Source: CAZQYB01 sp964582985
Lineage (GTDB): Bacteria; Planctomycetota; Phycisphaerae; Sedimentisphaerales; Anaerobacaceae
NCBI GenBank assembly: GCA_964582985.1
Contig: CAZOUM010000005.1
Location: 1 to 64,000, forward strand
DNA length: 64,000 bases
Reading direction: 5' to 3'
Of the stretch, positions 42,268-50,781 are shown one piece after another. The notes below the pieces were generated by a model that worked only from the letters and a program-made list of their open reading frames with translations, had not been told where the DNA came from and searched no databases. The first letter of the stretch is position 1. Each line of letters opens with the position of its first letter. A program made the position numbers and the translations under genes.

Positions 42268-44108
42268 ATGGCAAGAACATCGGTTAAAGCCAGGAAAACG
42301 GCGAGAAAAAAAGGTGCAACGCCGAAGGCCAAGGCAAGCAAAAAGAGGAGCTCTTCGAAACGTGCGACAGCCAAGAAGCGCGTAAGGCCGAAGGCCAAGG
42401 CAAGCAAAAAGAGGAGCTCTTCGAAACGTGCGACAGCTAAGAAACGCGTAACGCCGAAGGCCAAGGCAAGCAGAAAGAGAAGCTCTTCGAAGAAACGTGC
42501 GACAGCTAAGAAACGCGTAACGCCGAAGGCCAAGGCAAGCAGAAAGAAGAGCGCTTCGAAACGCGCAACAGCTAAGAAGCATGTAACGCCGAAGGCCAAG
42601 GCAAGCAGAAAGAAGAGCGCTTCGAAACACGTGGCAGCTAAGAAGCATGTAACACCGAAGGCCAAGGCAATCAGAAAGAGCGCCGCTTCGAAACACGTGG
42701 CAGCTAAGAAGCATGTAACACCGAAGGCCAAGGCAATCNNNNNNNNNNNNNNNNNNNNNNNNNNNNNNNNNNNNNNNNNNNNNNNNNNNNNNNNNNNNNN
42801 NNNNNNNNNNNNNNNNNNNNNNNNNNNNNNNNNNNNNNAAAGAGCGCCGCTTCGAAACACGTGGCAGCTAAGAAGCATGTAACACCGAAGGCCGAGGCAG
42901 CCAGAAAAACCACAAAGAAAGTCGCCCAAAGACGAAGCCCCATAACGGCAAAAGGTGAATTTGATTTCAACGCCTGGCTGCTGCCCTCCTTAGCTTTGGA
43001 GCAATTTGAACCTAATTTTGAGCAAGAGGTTGGCGTTGTGGACCGTATCAAGGGCTCTACCCGCTATGCCTGGGTCGGTACGGGTCAGTGCGGTGGAAGA
43101 TTGGTGAAATCTTTCTATGACCTCGGTTATAAAAAGGTACTGGCTGTGAACACGACTCATCACGATTTGGATTTGCTCAATATTCCCGAGAAACAAAAGT
43201 TGTTAATGGACGTAGGTTCAAAGGGTGCCGGCAAGGACATGGAAAGAGGCAAAGAAGCCGTCCAGCAGTATCTGCAGGAAATTTTACACCTTTCCAGACA
43301 GACGTTCGGCACTCAAGTTGACCATATCATGGTTTGCTTCGGAGCTGGTGGTGGTACCGGCAGCGGAAGCGTCGGTGGGTTGATTGAGATTGTCAAAAAA
43401 TACGCACGCTATGTCGGACTGGAAAATCCGGACAGAAAGGTTGGCGTAGTTATGACTTTACCCACCGTCGGCGAAGCCAGTTCCCCATTGATAGCTGAAA
43501 ATGCGTATAACGCGGCTTACGAGATGAGCCAAATGGCTGCCGCTGGGGAAATATCGCCTCTTATCTTTATAGACAATGACAAGATAAACAAGATGTATCC
43601 GGGAATGACGGTAAAGGCGTTCTGGCCCAGCATAAACAGCACTGTCGCAACTCTGTTTGATATTTTCAACAGGGTCAGTGCCTTGAGCAGCCAGTACACT
43701 TCCTTTGACCCTTCAGATTATAACAGCATTATGGGATGCGGCGGGTGCACCATAATGGGCCTGACCAAAGTGAACAAATTTAGCGACAAGTTTGCGCTGT
43801 CCCAGGCAATGAAAAGAAACCTTGAGAAGACACTGCTTGCCGGTGGATTCGACCTGTCTACAGCCAAACGGGCTGGCTGCATAGTTGTTGCCGGGAAAAA
43901 ATTAATGGCCAGCGTCAAAGGTCTGCAGGACAACATCGACTATGCATTTGATAATTTGTCGGAAATAACGGGCGAAGCCACAATTCATCGAGGAATATAC
44001 GAAGACGGCAGGGAGTCCTTAAGGGTGTACACGGTTATAGGAGGAATGGAGACCTGTACAGCGCGGCTGGAAGAGCTGAAAAGCCGCATAGTTGTTGGTG
44101 CTCGTTAA
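42268..44108 (+). CDS. Tubulin/FtsZ-superfamily GTPase with histone-H1-like repeat tail at the N-terminus
   Basis: The gene starts at ATG 42268 (GGGAGG seven bases upstream) and is interrupted by 100 N inside its repeats. The frame changes across the gap only because the N length is arbitrary. The N-terminus has at least seven copies of a lysine/alanine-rich 22-residue unit (core AAKKHVTPKAKA), like H1/Hc2 tails. The remaining 380 residues are a tubulin-fold GTPase: GQCGGRLV (loop T1), GAGKDMERG (T3 region), GAGGGTGSG (T4 signature) and SFDPSDY (T7) with both catalytic aspartates of FtsZ/tubulin. It should bind GTP and polymerise, with a basic head that can hold DNA. No ftsZ neighbours are present; it is not canonical FtsZ. 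Function is unknown. Confidence 0.8.
42340..42906 (+). repeat. 22-residue (66-base) coding tandem repeats
   Basis: Units begin at 42340, 42406, 42472 (69 bases), 42541, 42607 and 42673, and one more follows the N gap. They drift from KRSSSKRATAKKR-type to KSAASKHVAAKKH-type. The gap starts exactly at a unit border and lacks two bases of the next unit, so the missing length is probably 2 plus a multiple of 66. Confidence 0.9.
42739..42838. other. Assembly gap (100 N)
   Basis: The run of exactly 100 N is the usual placeholder for a gap of unknown length. It lies in the 66-base coding repeat, which explains why assembly failed there. Confidence 0.99.
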
Positions 44109-44147
44109 TTAAACGACTAACGCTTTGCGAATAGATGACTTTTTATA

Positions 44148-44204
44148 TTCGCCGGGTGTGCTGCTAACCTTCTTTCTGAGATGGCGCGCAGCATATCCGG
44201 CGAA
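44148..44204 (+). terminator. Long hairpin after the first tubulin gene
   Basis: TTCGCCGGGTGTGCTGC (44148-44164) pairs with GCAGCATATCCGGCGAA (44188-44204) over 17 positions, two of them G-U, around a 23-base loop. TTCATTTTA follows. A related hairpin follows the second tubulin gene. It may end transcription or protect the mRNA 3' end; there is no true T-run. Confidence 0.6.
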
Positions 44205-44336
44205 ATTCATTTTAGCATAACCGCCGGTTAACAGGCCAACAAAGGCGATGTCACTGCAAATGTCCGTAGTGAGTGTTTAACAACAGACAATAGCTGAAAA
44301 ATAAGTTTAACAAACAATTATATAGACCGAGAGATA

Positions 44337-45719
44337 ATGAAAAGAGCAGGAACATCTATCAAACGCAAAAAAAAAGCTAAAGGTCTCGGCATAATCCCGG
44401 GGGATATGAAAGAGGCTGAACTTATCCGCGCCATCCAGAAAGCAGAAGGTCACAACCCCTGCTTTGGAAAATCAGATGGTCGATGTTCATACACCAATTG
44501 CCGCTTTAGGCGGTATTGTCTTGCTCGAGCAAAAGGTAAATTTGATATCAACTCACGGTTAATACCCACTTTGGATTTGGAACAATATGAGCCCAATATT
44601 GAGCCTGAGGTTGGGGTTAACGACAATATCAAGGGCTCTACCCGCTATGCCTGGATTGGTGCCGGTCAATGTGGTGGAAGATTGGTGAAGTCCTTCTATG
44701 ACCTGGGTTACAGAAAAGCCCTGGCGGTGAACACTACTCATCACGATACGGATTTGCTGGAGATACCGGAAAATCAAAAGTTCCTGATGGACATCGGGGA
44801 AAAGGGCGCCGGTAATGACATGGAAAGAGGCAAAGGTGCCGTCCAGCAATATCAGCAGGAAATTCTGCACTTAACCAGGCAAACATTTGGCTCTCAGATT
44901 GACCACATCATGGTTTGTTTTGGAGCCGGTGGAGGCACAGGCGGTGGAAGCGCAACAGGTCTGATCGAGGCTGCCAAAAGATATGCTCGATACATCGGCC
45001 TGACCGACCCGGACAAGAAGGTGGGTGTGATTATGACTTTACCGACGGTAGGCGAAGCAAGTTCCCCATTGGTCGCTCAAAATGCGTATGATGTGGCTTG
45101 GAAATTGAGCCAAATGGCAACAGAAGGTAAAATATCGCCGTTTATCATCATAGATAACGAAAAGATTAACAAGTTGTATCCAATGATGACGGTAAAATCC
45201 TTCTGGCCAACCATAAACAACACCGTGGCGGGTCTGTTCGATATTTTCAACAGGCTCAGTGCCTTAAGCAGCCGGTACACCTCATTTGACCCTGCAGATT
45301 ATCACAGCATTATGGAGTCAGGCGGATGTGCAATAATGGGCATGAGCAAAGTAAATACATTTAGTAGTAAGTTCGCGATATCCCAGGCCATAAAAAGCAA
45401 CCTCGAAAAGACGCCGCTGGCCAATGGGTTCAATTTGTCCACCGCCAAGGTGGCCGGTTGCATAGTTGTCGGCGGCAGGAAGTTAATGGCAGAGGTCAAA
45501 GGCCTGCAGGACAATATCAACTACGCTTTTGATGTTCTGTCAGAGATAACCGGCAAGGCAACCATCCATCGAGGAATCTATGAAGACGGCAGGAATAGTC
45601 TGAGGGTTTACACCATTATTGGCGGACTGGACGCTCCCAAAAAACGCCTCGCACAGCTTTTGAGCTACGGGGCTGTTCAAGTTAGTCGAGCAGCCGGGAT
45701 ACCGCAACAGGCACAATAG
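44337..45719 (+). CDS. Tubulin/FtsZ-superfamily GTPase with SAP-like and four-cysteine N-terminal module
   Basis: A 460-residue paralog of the preceding protein, very similar from residue 68 to the end. The head differs: basic residues, a SAP/Rho_N-like helix pair (IIPGDMKEAELIRAIQKAEG), and cysteines at 42, 50, 55 and 61 that could bind zinc, as in small SAP-type domains of proteobacteria. The GTPase part has GQCGG at 111-114 and surrounds, GAGNDMERG near 160, GAGGGTGGGS at 196-205 and the T7 loop SFDPAD at 316-321. A cytomotive filament that contacts DNA or RNA through the head is a reasonable inference. The two genes are 228 bases apart, each with its own 3' hairpin. Confidence 0.8.
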   Translation: MKRAGTSIKRKKKAKGLGIIPGDMKEAELIRAIQKAEGHNPCFGKSDGRCSYTNCRFRRYCLARAKGKFDINSRLIPTLDLEQYEPNIEPEVGVNDNIKGSTRYAWIGAGQCGGRLVKSFYDLGYRKALAVNTTHHDTDLLEIPENQKFLMDIGEKGAGNDMERGKGAVQQYQQEILHLTRQTFGSQIDHIMVCFGAGGGTGGGSATGLIEAAKRYARYIGLTDPDKKVGVIMTLPTVGEASSPLVAQNAYDVAWKLSQMATEGKISPFIIIDNEKINKLYPMMTVKSFWPTINNTVAGLFDIFNRLSALSSRYTSFDPADYHSIMESGGCAIMGMSKVNTFSSKFAISQAIKSNLEKTPLANGFNLSTAKVAGCIVVGGRKLMAEVKGLQDNINYAFDVLSEITGKATIHRGIYEDGRNSLRVYTIIGGLDAPKKRLAQLLSYGAVQVSRAAGIPQQAQ

Positions 45720-45732
45720 ATAGTTCTTTACA

Positions 45733-45793
45733 TTCGCCGGACATGCTGTTAGCCCCCGATTTTAAGCGGATTTCCGGCAGCATGCTCGGCGAA
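45733..45793 (+). terminator. Long hairpin after the second tubulin gene
   Basis: TTCGCCGGACATGCTGTT (45733-45750) pairs with GGCAGCATGCTCGGCGAA (45776-45793) with one mismatch and three G-U pairs. It is clearly related to the 44148-44204 hairpin, including the following TTTCATTTTA. Confidence 0.6.
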
Positions 45794-45926
45794 TTTCATT
45801 TTACAAACACAAACAGGTTTTCTCACTGCTCGCCTTCAAAACAAACAATCACGGGGTAATTTTTGTGGCCCTGTCTGTGAATTTCTGGTAGGATTTTAAT
45901 GTAGGTTTTTGGGAGACGCTATAGCT

Positions 45927-46772
45927 ATGGCCGAAGAAGCTAAAAGTCAGTGGAACGGTTTTTCATTGAAGCCGCGCAAGGAAATGCCCGAAGGGCTGTG
46001 GATGCGTTGTCCAGGCTGCGAGCATATGCTCTATAAGAGTGCCGTCGAAAAGAACCTCAACGTTTGTCCGGAATGCAATCATCATTTTCGCATTGAGGCG
46101 GCAATACGGATTAAGTATTTGGTTGACGAGGGTTCTTTTGAGGAGATATTAAGCGACTTGACGACCCATGACCCGCTGGGGTTTAAATACAGGGGGACCA
46201 CTTATAAACAGCGACTCAAAGCTGATGAGAAAAAGTCCGGTGCCAAGGAGGCCATGCGAATCGGCAAGGCCTTTATTAAGGGTAGAGGCGTTGTCCTGGC
46301 GGTGATGGAGCCGAATTTCCTGATGGGCTCTATGGGCTTTGTAGTCGGGGAAAAGTTTTGTGCGGCCGTTGATAAAGCGATTGAAGAATCTTTGCCGCTG
46401 GTTGTGATTTGCTGCTCAGGTGGAGCAAGGATGCACGAGGGTGTGGTGTCACTGGGCCAGATGGCCAAAACTTCCGCGGCGCTGGCAAAATTAGATGAAG
46501 CCAAGGGACTTTTCATTTCAGTCTTGACCGACCCTACTACCGGCGGGGTGACAGCAAGCTTTGCAACGTTAGGCGATTGTTTAATAGCCGAACCGGGGGC
46601 TTTGATTGGTTTTGCCGGGCCCCGCACCGTCGCTGAAACAATAAAGGTGGAGCTGCCGGAGGGATTTCAGACCGCTGAATTTATGCTCGAGCACGGCTTT
46701 GTTGATATGATTGTCCACCGCAGAGACCTCCGCAGCGAAATTGCCCGCCTAATAGATTACTGCCAAAAATAG
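45927..46772 (+). CDS. accD: Acetyl-CoA carboxylase carboxyltransferase subunit beta
   Basis: A 281-residue subunit that, with AccA, moves the carboxyl group from biotin to acetyl-CoA in fatty acid synthesis. The N-terminal zinc ribbon is CPGCEHMLY and CPECNHHF near residues 26-52, and the crotonase-like core has CCSGGARMHEGVVSLGQMAK near 155 and DPTTGGVTASFATLGD near 190. A TTG at 45909 opens the frame; ATG 45927 with GGGAG upstream is the likely start. accA is not in the window. Confidence 0.95.
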   Translation: MAEEAKSQWNGFSLKPRKEMPEGLWMRCPGCEHMLYKSAVEKNLNVCPECNHHFRIEAAIRIKYLVDEGSFEEILSDLTTHDPLGFKYRGTTYKQRLKADEKKSGAKEAMRIGKAFIKGRGVVLAVMEPNFLMGSMGFVVGEKFCAAVDKAIEESLPLVVICCSGGARMHEGVVSLGQMAKTSAALAKLDEAKGLFISVLTDPTTGGVTASFATLGDCLIAEPGALIGFAGPRTVAETIKVELPEGFQTAEFMLEHGFVDMIVHRRDLRSEIARLIDYCQK

Positions 46773-46984
46773 CTCGTCGCTCGTGACCCGTGATTCGTAA
46801 ATTCAAGGGCGATTCCCAATTGCTTCTGCTGGGAAATATCTGGGCCGTTTATCATCTCGCGAATAATCGCTAAATCTTCCCTTTTACTTCCGACCAAATA
46901 TCCGTATAATCTCGGTTGCATAATTGAAGGGTGCAAGACCGGTACAGTGAATCGTGGCCTATGTTACGGGATACGGAATGATAT

Positions 46985-47048
46985 TTTGAATTTTTATCAT
47001 TTGAGTTTGTTTCGGATTTCGATATTCGAATTTCGGATTTGTAAGAAT
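46985..47048 (+). repeat. AT-rich near-tandem word repeat before hisC
   Basis: Variants of TTTCGGATTT and ATTCGAATTT recur with roughly 9-11 base spacing directly upstream of the hisC start. It is low-complexity and may have spread as a repeat; no clear ribosome binding site is left before the ATG. Confidence 0.45.
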
Positions 47049-47049
47049 T

Positions 47050-48096
47050 ATGGGTTATTTTCGGCGAAATGTTGAAAAGGCCAAGGGTTATGAGCCGGGT
47101 TTTCAGCCGAAGCAAGCAGACGTGCTGAAGCTAAATACCAACGAAAATCCCTACCCACCGTCTCCTGCTGTAATGAACGCATTGGCCCGGATAAGTGTAG
47201 AACAGCTTCGTCGGTACCCCGACCCGATTGCGCAGGAGTTCCGCAAAGCGGCGGCGCAGGTCAATGGAGTCCCAGCTGATTGGATTATGTGCTGCAACGG
47301 TGGAGACGATTTGCTCAATATTGCTTTCCGTGCGTTCTGTGATGAGAGTCGTCCTGTCGCATATCCGGTTCCTACGTATTCCCTCTATCCGGTTCTGGCC
47401 AAACTGCAAAATTGCAGGGCGCTTGAGATTCCGTTCGATGGTGAGTTCAATCTGCCGGCCAAATTGGCAAAAACCGGCGCGGCTTTGACCATAGTTTGTA
47501 ATCCCAATGCGCCGACCGGCAGCTTCGTAAGTGTTGACGAACTGGCGTCGTTGGCAGATGAGATTTCCAAAGTGTTGTTGATTGATGAGGCGTATGTGGA
47601 TTTTGCAGACAAAAACTGCACAAGGCTGGTTAAGGATTTCGACAATGTGATTGTACTTCGGTCAATGAGCAAAGGGTACTCTCTTGCGGGAATACGATTT
47701 GGCTATGCAATTGCGCAGCCGGCCCTGATATCGGGTCTGATGAAAATTAAGGATTCATACAATGTTGATGCGGTTGCTACTGCCGTGGCCACCGCGGCGA
47801 TAAGGGACCAGGAATATTTCAAAGAGAATATCGAAAAGGTAAAAATGGAGCGCGAGAGATTGGCGGCAGAGCTAAGGGCGCTAAAGTTCGAAGTCCCCGA
47901 CAGCGCTGCTAATTTTGTTCTCGCCAAAAACAAAAATTGCAAAGCCAACGAGATTTATGACAAACTGGTAAAACGCAGCATTTATATCAGGTACTTTGAC
48001 TTGCCGGGCTTGGAAGACAAAATAAGAATAACGGTGGGTACGAGCGAACAAAATGATACGCTGCTCTTGGCTTTGAAAGAGATTCTATCAGAATAG
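47050..48096 (+). CDS. hisC: Histidinol-phosphate aminotransferase
   Basis: A 348-residue PLP enzyme of fold type I that converts imidazole-acetol phosphate to histidinol phosphate. Motifs are LNTNENPYPPSPAV near residue 28, CNPNAPTGS near 153, DEAYVDFA near 180 and the PLP lysine in SMSKGYSLAGIRFGYAI near 208. The end (IRITVGTSEQNDTLL) matches the family. hisB follows 10 bases on, which fixes the HisC rather than another class I/II aminotransferase call. Confidence 0.94.
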   Translation: MGYFRRNVEKAKGYEPGFQPKQADVLKLNTNENPYPPSPAVMNALARISVEQLRRYPDPIAQEFRKAAAQVNGVPADWIMCCNGGDDLLNIAFRAFCDESRPVAYPVPTYSLYPVLAKLQNCRALEIPFDGEFNLPAKLAKTGAALTIVCNPNAPTGSFVSVDELASLADEISKVLLIDEAYVDFADKNCTRLVKDFDNVIVLRSMSKGYSLAGIRFGYAIAQPALISGLMKIKDSYNVDAVATAVATAAIRDQEYFKENIEKVKMERERLAAELRALKFEVPDSAANFVLAKNKNCKANEIYDKLVKRSIYIRYFDLPGLEDKIRITVGTSEQNDTLLLALKEILSE

Positions 48097-48106
48097 GACC
48101 ATTCTT

Positions 48107-48691
48107 ATGGAAGAGAGATTCGCCAAAATTCACAGGCAAACCAGGGAAACCGACTGTACAGTTGAGCTTAATCTGGATGGCGTCGGCAAATATGAAATCG
48201 ACACTGGAATTGGCTTCTTGGACCATATGCTGACCCACTTGAGCAAGCACAGCAAGTTCGATTTGGTAGTCAAGGCCAAAGGCGATTTGAATGTTGATGC
48301 GCATCATACGGCTGAAGACATAGCGATATGCCTCGGCGAGTGTCTGGTCAAAACACTTGGCGACAAGAAAGGGATTGCCAGATACGGGCACAGCTCTGTA
48401 CCGATGGAGGAAACTCTGGCGAATGTGTCCGTCGATTTGTCCGGCAGGCCGAGCTGCGTCTATAACGTTGATTACAGGACGGACAAGATCGGTGACTTCG
48501 ATGTCGAGTGTCTGGAGGAGTTGCTGCGCAGCTTCTCCAATCACGGCAAGTTTAATCTGCACATAAACGTGCCGTACGGGACAAACAGCCATCACATGGC
48601 TGAGGCGATTTTCAAGGGACTCGGTCAGGCACTCGGCGCAGCCGTTAGAATTGTCGGGACGGATGTCCCCAGTACAAAGGGCATACTGTGA
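48107..48691 (+). CDS. hisB: Imidazoleglycerol-phosphate dehydratase
   Basis: A 194-residue manganese enzyme of histidine synthesis, without the phosphatase domain found in enterobacterial HisB. Metal-binding motifs are GIGFLDHMLTHLSKHS near residue 36, DAHHTAEDIAICLGE near 65 and GTNSHHMAEAIFKGLG near 162. Its stop overlaps the ispF start by four bases (GTGA), so histidine and isoprenoid genes share a transcript here. Confidence 0.96.
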   Translation: MEERFAKIHRQTRETDCTVELNLDGVGKYEIDTGIGFLDHMLTHLSKHSKFDLVVKAKGDLNVDAHHTAEDIAICLGECLVKTLGDKKGIARYGHSSVPMEETLANVSVDLSGRPSCVYNVDYRTDKIGDFDVECLEELLRSFSNHGKFNLHINVPYGTNSHHMAEAIFKGLGQALGAAVRIVGTDVPSTKGIL

Positions 48692-49200
48692 TTGAAGAGC
48701 ACGACCACGAATATCGCACCGGCATCGGCACCGATATCCACCAAGTAGGTGTGGACAGGAAGCTGATGCTCGGCGGTGTGTTTGTGCCGCACTGTGCCGG
48801 TCTGGCAGGTCACAGCGATGGTGACGTCGCCTTACACGCCGTTATCGATGCTCTGTTGGGTGCGAGCGGGATGGGCGATATAGGGACACTGTTTCCGGAT
48901 ACTGACCCACAGTTCAAAGATGCCGACAGCAAGGGGCTTCTGCTTGATGTGAAGGAAAGACTCGAAGAAAAACGCTGGGTGATTGTCAATATTGATTTAA
49001 CTATACACGCTGAGCAGCCGAAGCTGCAGCCCGTCAAAGCCCAGATGAAAAGGTGCATCGCAAGTATTCTGGGAATTGATTTCAACGCGGTCAACGTCAA
49101 GGCAAAGACGAACGAGGGCCTCGGCGAGATAGGCGCCGGCGAGGCAATGGCGGCGACGGCTATAGTGCTTTTGAAAAGGAAATATAAAAGAACTTTATAA
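48688..49200 (+). CDS. ispF: 2-C-methyl-D-erythritol 2,4-cyclodiphosphate synthase
   Basis: A 170-residue enzyme of the MEP isoprenoid pathway. GIGTDIHQVGVDRKLMLGGV near residue 9 holds the metal-binding aspartate and histidine, LAGHSDGDVALHAVIDALLG near 34 the third ligand, GDIGTLFPDTDPQFKD near 60 and VNVKAKTNEGLGEIGAGEA near 131 complete the family pattern. It starts with GTG inside the hisB stop. The MEP pathway supplies the undecaprenyl precursor used by uppS later in this window. Confidence 0.96.
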   Translation: MIEEHDHEYRTGIGTDIHQVGVDRKLMLGGVFVPHCAGLAGHSDGDVALHAVIDALLGASGMGDIGTLFPDTDPQFKDADSKGLLLDVKERLEEKRWVIVNIDLTIHAEQPKLQPVKAQMKRCIASILGIDFNAVNVKAKTNEGLGEIGAGEAMAATAIVLLKRKYKRTL

Positions 49201-49302
49201 AAACGTAGGTTTTACAGATTGAAAGAAGAAGATTATGATTTGCATGTATTTTAAAGAAGGCCGGAAACCGGAGATTATTAAAAATTAGTGGAATTGTAAA
49301 AA

Positions 49303-50781
49303 ATGGGACTTAAGCTTTACAACAGTCTGACAAGAAACAAGGATGTTTTTGAGCCTTTGGAAAAAGGCAGGGTCGGGATGTATGTCTGTGGGCCGACCGT
49401 ATATGGCCACGCACATTTGGGACACGCGAAAAGCTACGTTAGCTTAGACGTTCTTCTCCGTTATCTTAGCTATTTGGGATATAGCGTGACCTACGTGCAG
49501 AATATAACAGACGTAGGTCATTTGACCGACGATGCGGACGAAGGTGAGGATAAGATTGTCGAAGCGGCGAAAAAGGAAAAGAAGCATCCGATGGCCGTGG
49601 CCGAATTTTATACGCGAAGCTATTTTGATGATATGGATAGACTAAACTGCCTCCGACCGGATATCAGTCCGAGAGCAAGCGGCCATATCACCGAGCAGAT
49701 AGACCTGGTAAAGATACTGCTGGACAAGGGCTGCGCTTATGAAGCTAACGGCTCGGTCTACTTCGATGTATCTAAATTTCCTGACTACGGGAAACTTTCG
49801 GGCAGAAATGTGGATGAGATGTTGGCCGGCGCTCGTGTAGAGGTTTCGCCGGACAAGAAGGCACCTGTTGATTTCGCGCTTTGGAAGAAAGCGGAGCCGA
49901 ACCACGTTATGCAGTGGCCGAGTCCCTGGGGGATGGGTTATCCGGGGTGGCACCTCGAATGCTCGGTAATGAGTATGAAATACCTCGGCAAGACCTTTGA
50001 TATCCACGGCGGCGGACTCGAAAACCAGTTTCCACACCACGAGTGCGAAATTGCTCAGTCCGAGGCGGCCAATGGTGTCCAGTTCGTTCGATACTGGGTG
50101 CACCATAATATGGTCACCGTTGACGGCCAAAAGATGGGCAAAAGCTTGAACAATTTTATCACTCTAAAGCAGGCGTTTTCCGGCGCGCACGAGAGGTTGA
50201 CCAGAAGTTATGACCCGCTGGCGATAAGACAGTTAATATTGAACAGCCATTACAGAAGCCCATTGGATTTTTCGGATGCGGCTTTGTTCGCGGCCCAGAG
50301 CGGCTATGAAAAGATAACCAAGACAGTCAAGGCTGTGCGCAAAAGAATCAGTACTGCTGCGGAAGGCAAACCAGATGAAGCAGTAGCAGACCAGTTGAAA
50401 CAGTTGAGAGAAAAATTTGAAGCTGCGATGGATGATGATTTGAATACCTCGATTGCGATGTCGGTTATCTTTGATATGGTTCGACTGGCTAACGGGCTTC
50501 TCGAAGACAGCAATACAACCGCGGCGACCCTTAGTGTAGTCGAGGTTTTGTTTGGCCGATTGGGTGGTGAGGTGTTGGGAATTGTAAAAGACGATTACCC
50601 GGAAATGAGCCCGGAAGATGAGCAAATGCTGGATAAGCTGGTCAACGTCTTGATTGAGCAGCGAAATGAAGCTCGCAGAGAAAAAAATTTTGGCGCTGCA
50701 GATGCCGTTCGCGACAAACTAAATGAAATCGGCATTGTTCTGGAAGACAGGCCGGACAAGACTGAGTGGAGGAGGAAATGA
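49303..50781 (+). CDS. cysS: Cysteinyl-tRNA synthetase
   Basis: A 492-residue class Ia synthetase that charges tRNA-Cys. GPTVYGHAHLGHAKSY near residue 30 includes the HIGH-type motif and the preceding CGP zinc cysteine, with other zinc ligands in HLECSVMS and HHECEIAQ. KMGKSLNNF near 275 is the KMSKS equivalent. The C-terminal part holds the DALR-type helical domain (DDLNTSIAMSVIFDMV). Its stop overlaps ruvC by ATGA. Confidence 0.97.
   Translation: MGLKLYNSLTRNKDVFEPLEKGRVGMYVCGPTVYGHAHLGHAKSYVSLDVLLRYLSYLGYSVTYVQNITDVGHLTDDADEGEDKIVEAAKKEKKHPMAVAEFYTRSYFDDMDRLNCLRPDISPRASGHITEQIDLVKILLDKGCAYEANGSVYFDVSKFPDYGKLSGRNVDEMLAGARVEVSPDKKAPVDFALWKKAEPNHVMQWPSPWGMGYPGWHLECSVMSMKYLGKTFDIHGGGLENQFPHHECEIAQSEAANGVQFVRYWVHHNMVTVDGQKMGKSLNNFITLKQAFSGAHERLTRSYDPLAIRQLILNSHYRSPLDFSDAALFAAQSGYEKITKTVKAVRKRISTAAEGKPDEAVADQLKQLREKFEAAMDDDLNTSIAMSVIFDMVRLANGLLEDSNTTAATLSVVEVLFGRLGGEVLGIVKDDYPEMSPEDEQMLDKLVNVLIEQRNEARREKNFGAADAVRDKLNEIGIVLEDRPDKTEWRRK

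Noticed and set aside
42130..42714. Long minus-strand open frames rich in leucine, alanine and cysteine over the tubulin repeat region
   Set aside because: They are mirror frames of the lysine/alanine 66-base repeats; there is no ribosome binding site or homology, and the plus-strand frame continues into a recognisable GTPase.
42268..45719. Calling the tubulin genes ftsZ
   Set aside because: The cores have extra insertions, a GQCGG rather than GGGGN-type T1 loop, no FtsZ C-terminal peptide, N-terminal nucleic-acid-type heads, and no division-cluster neighbours.
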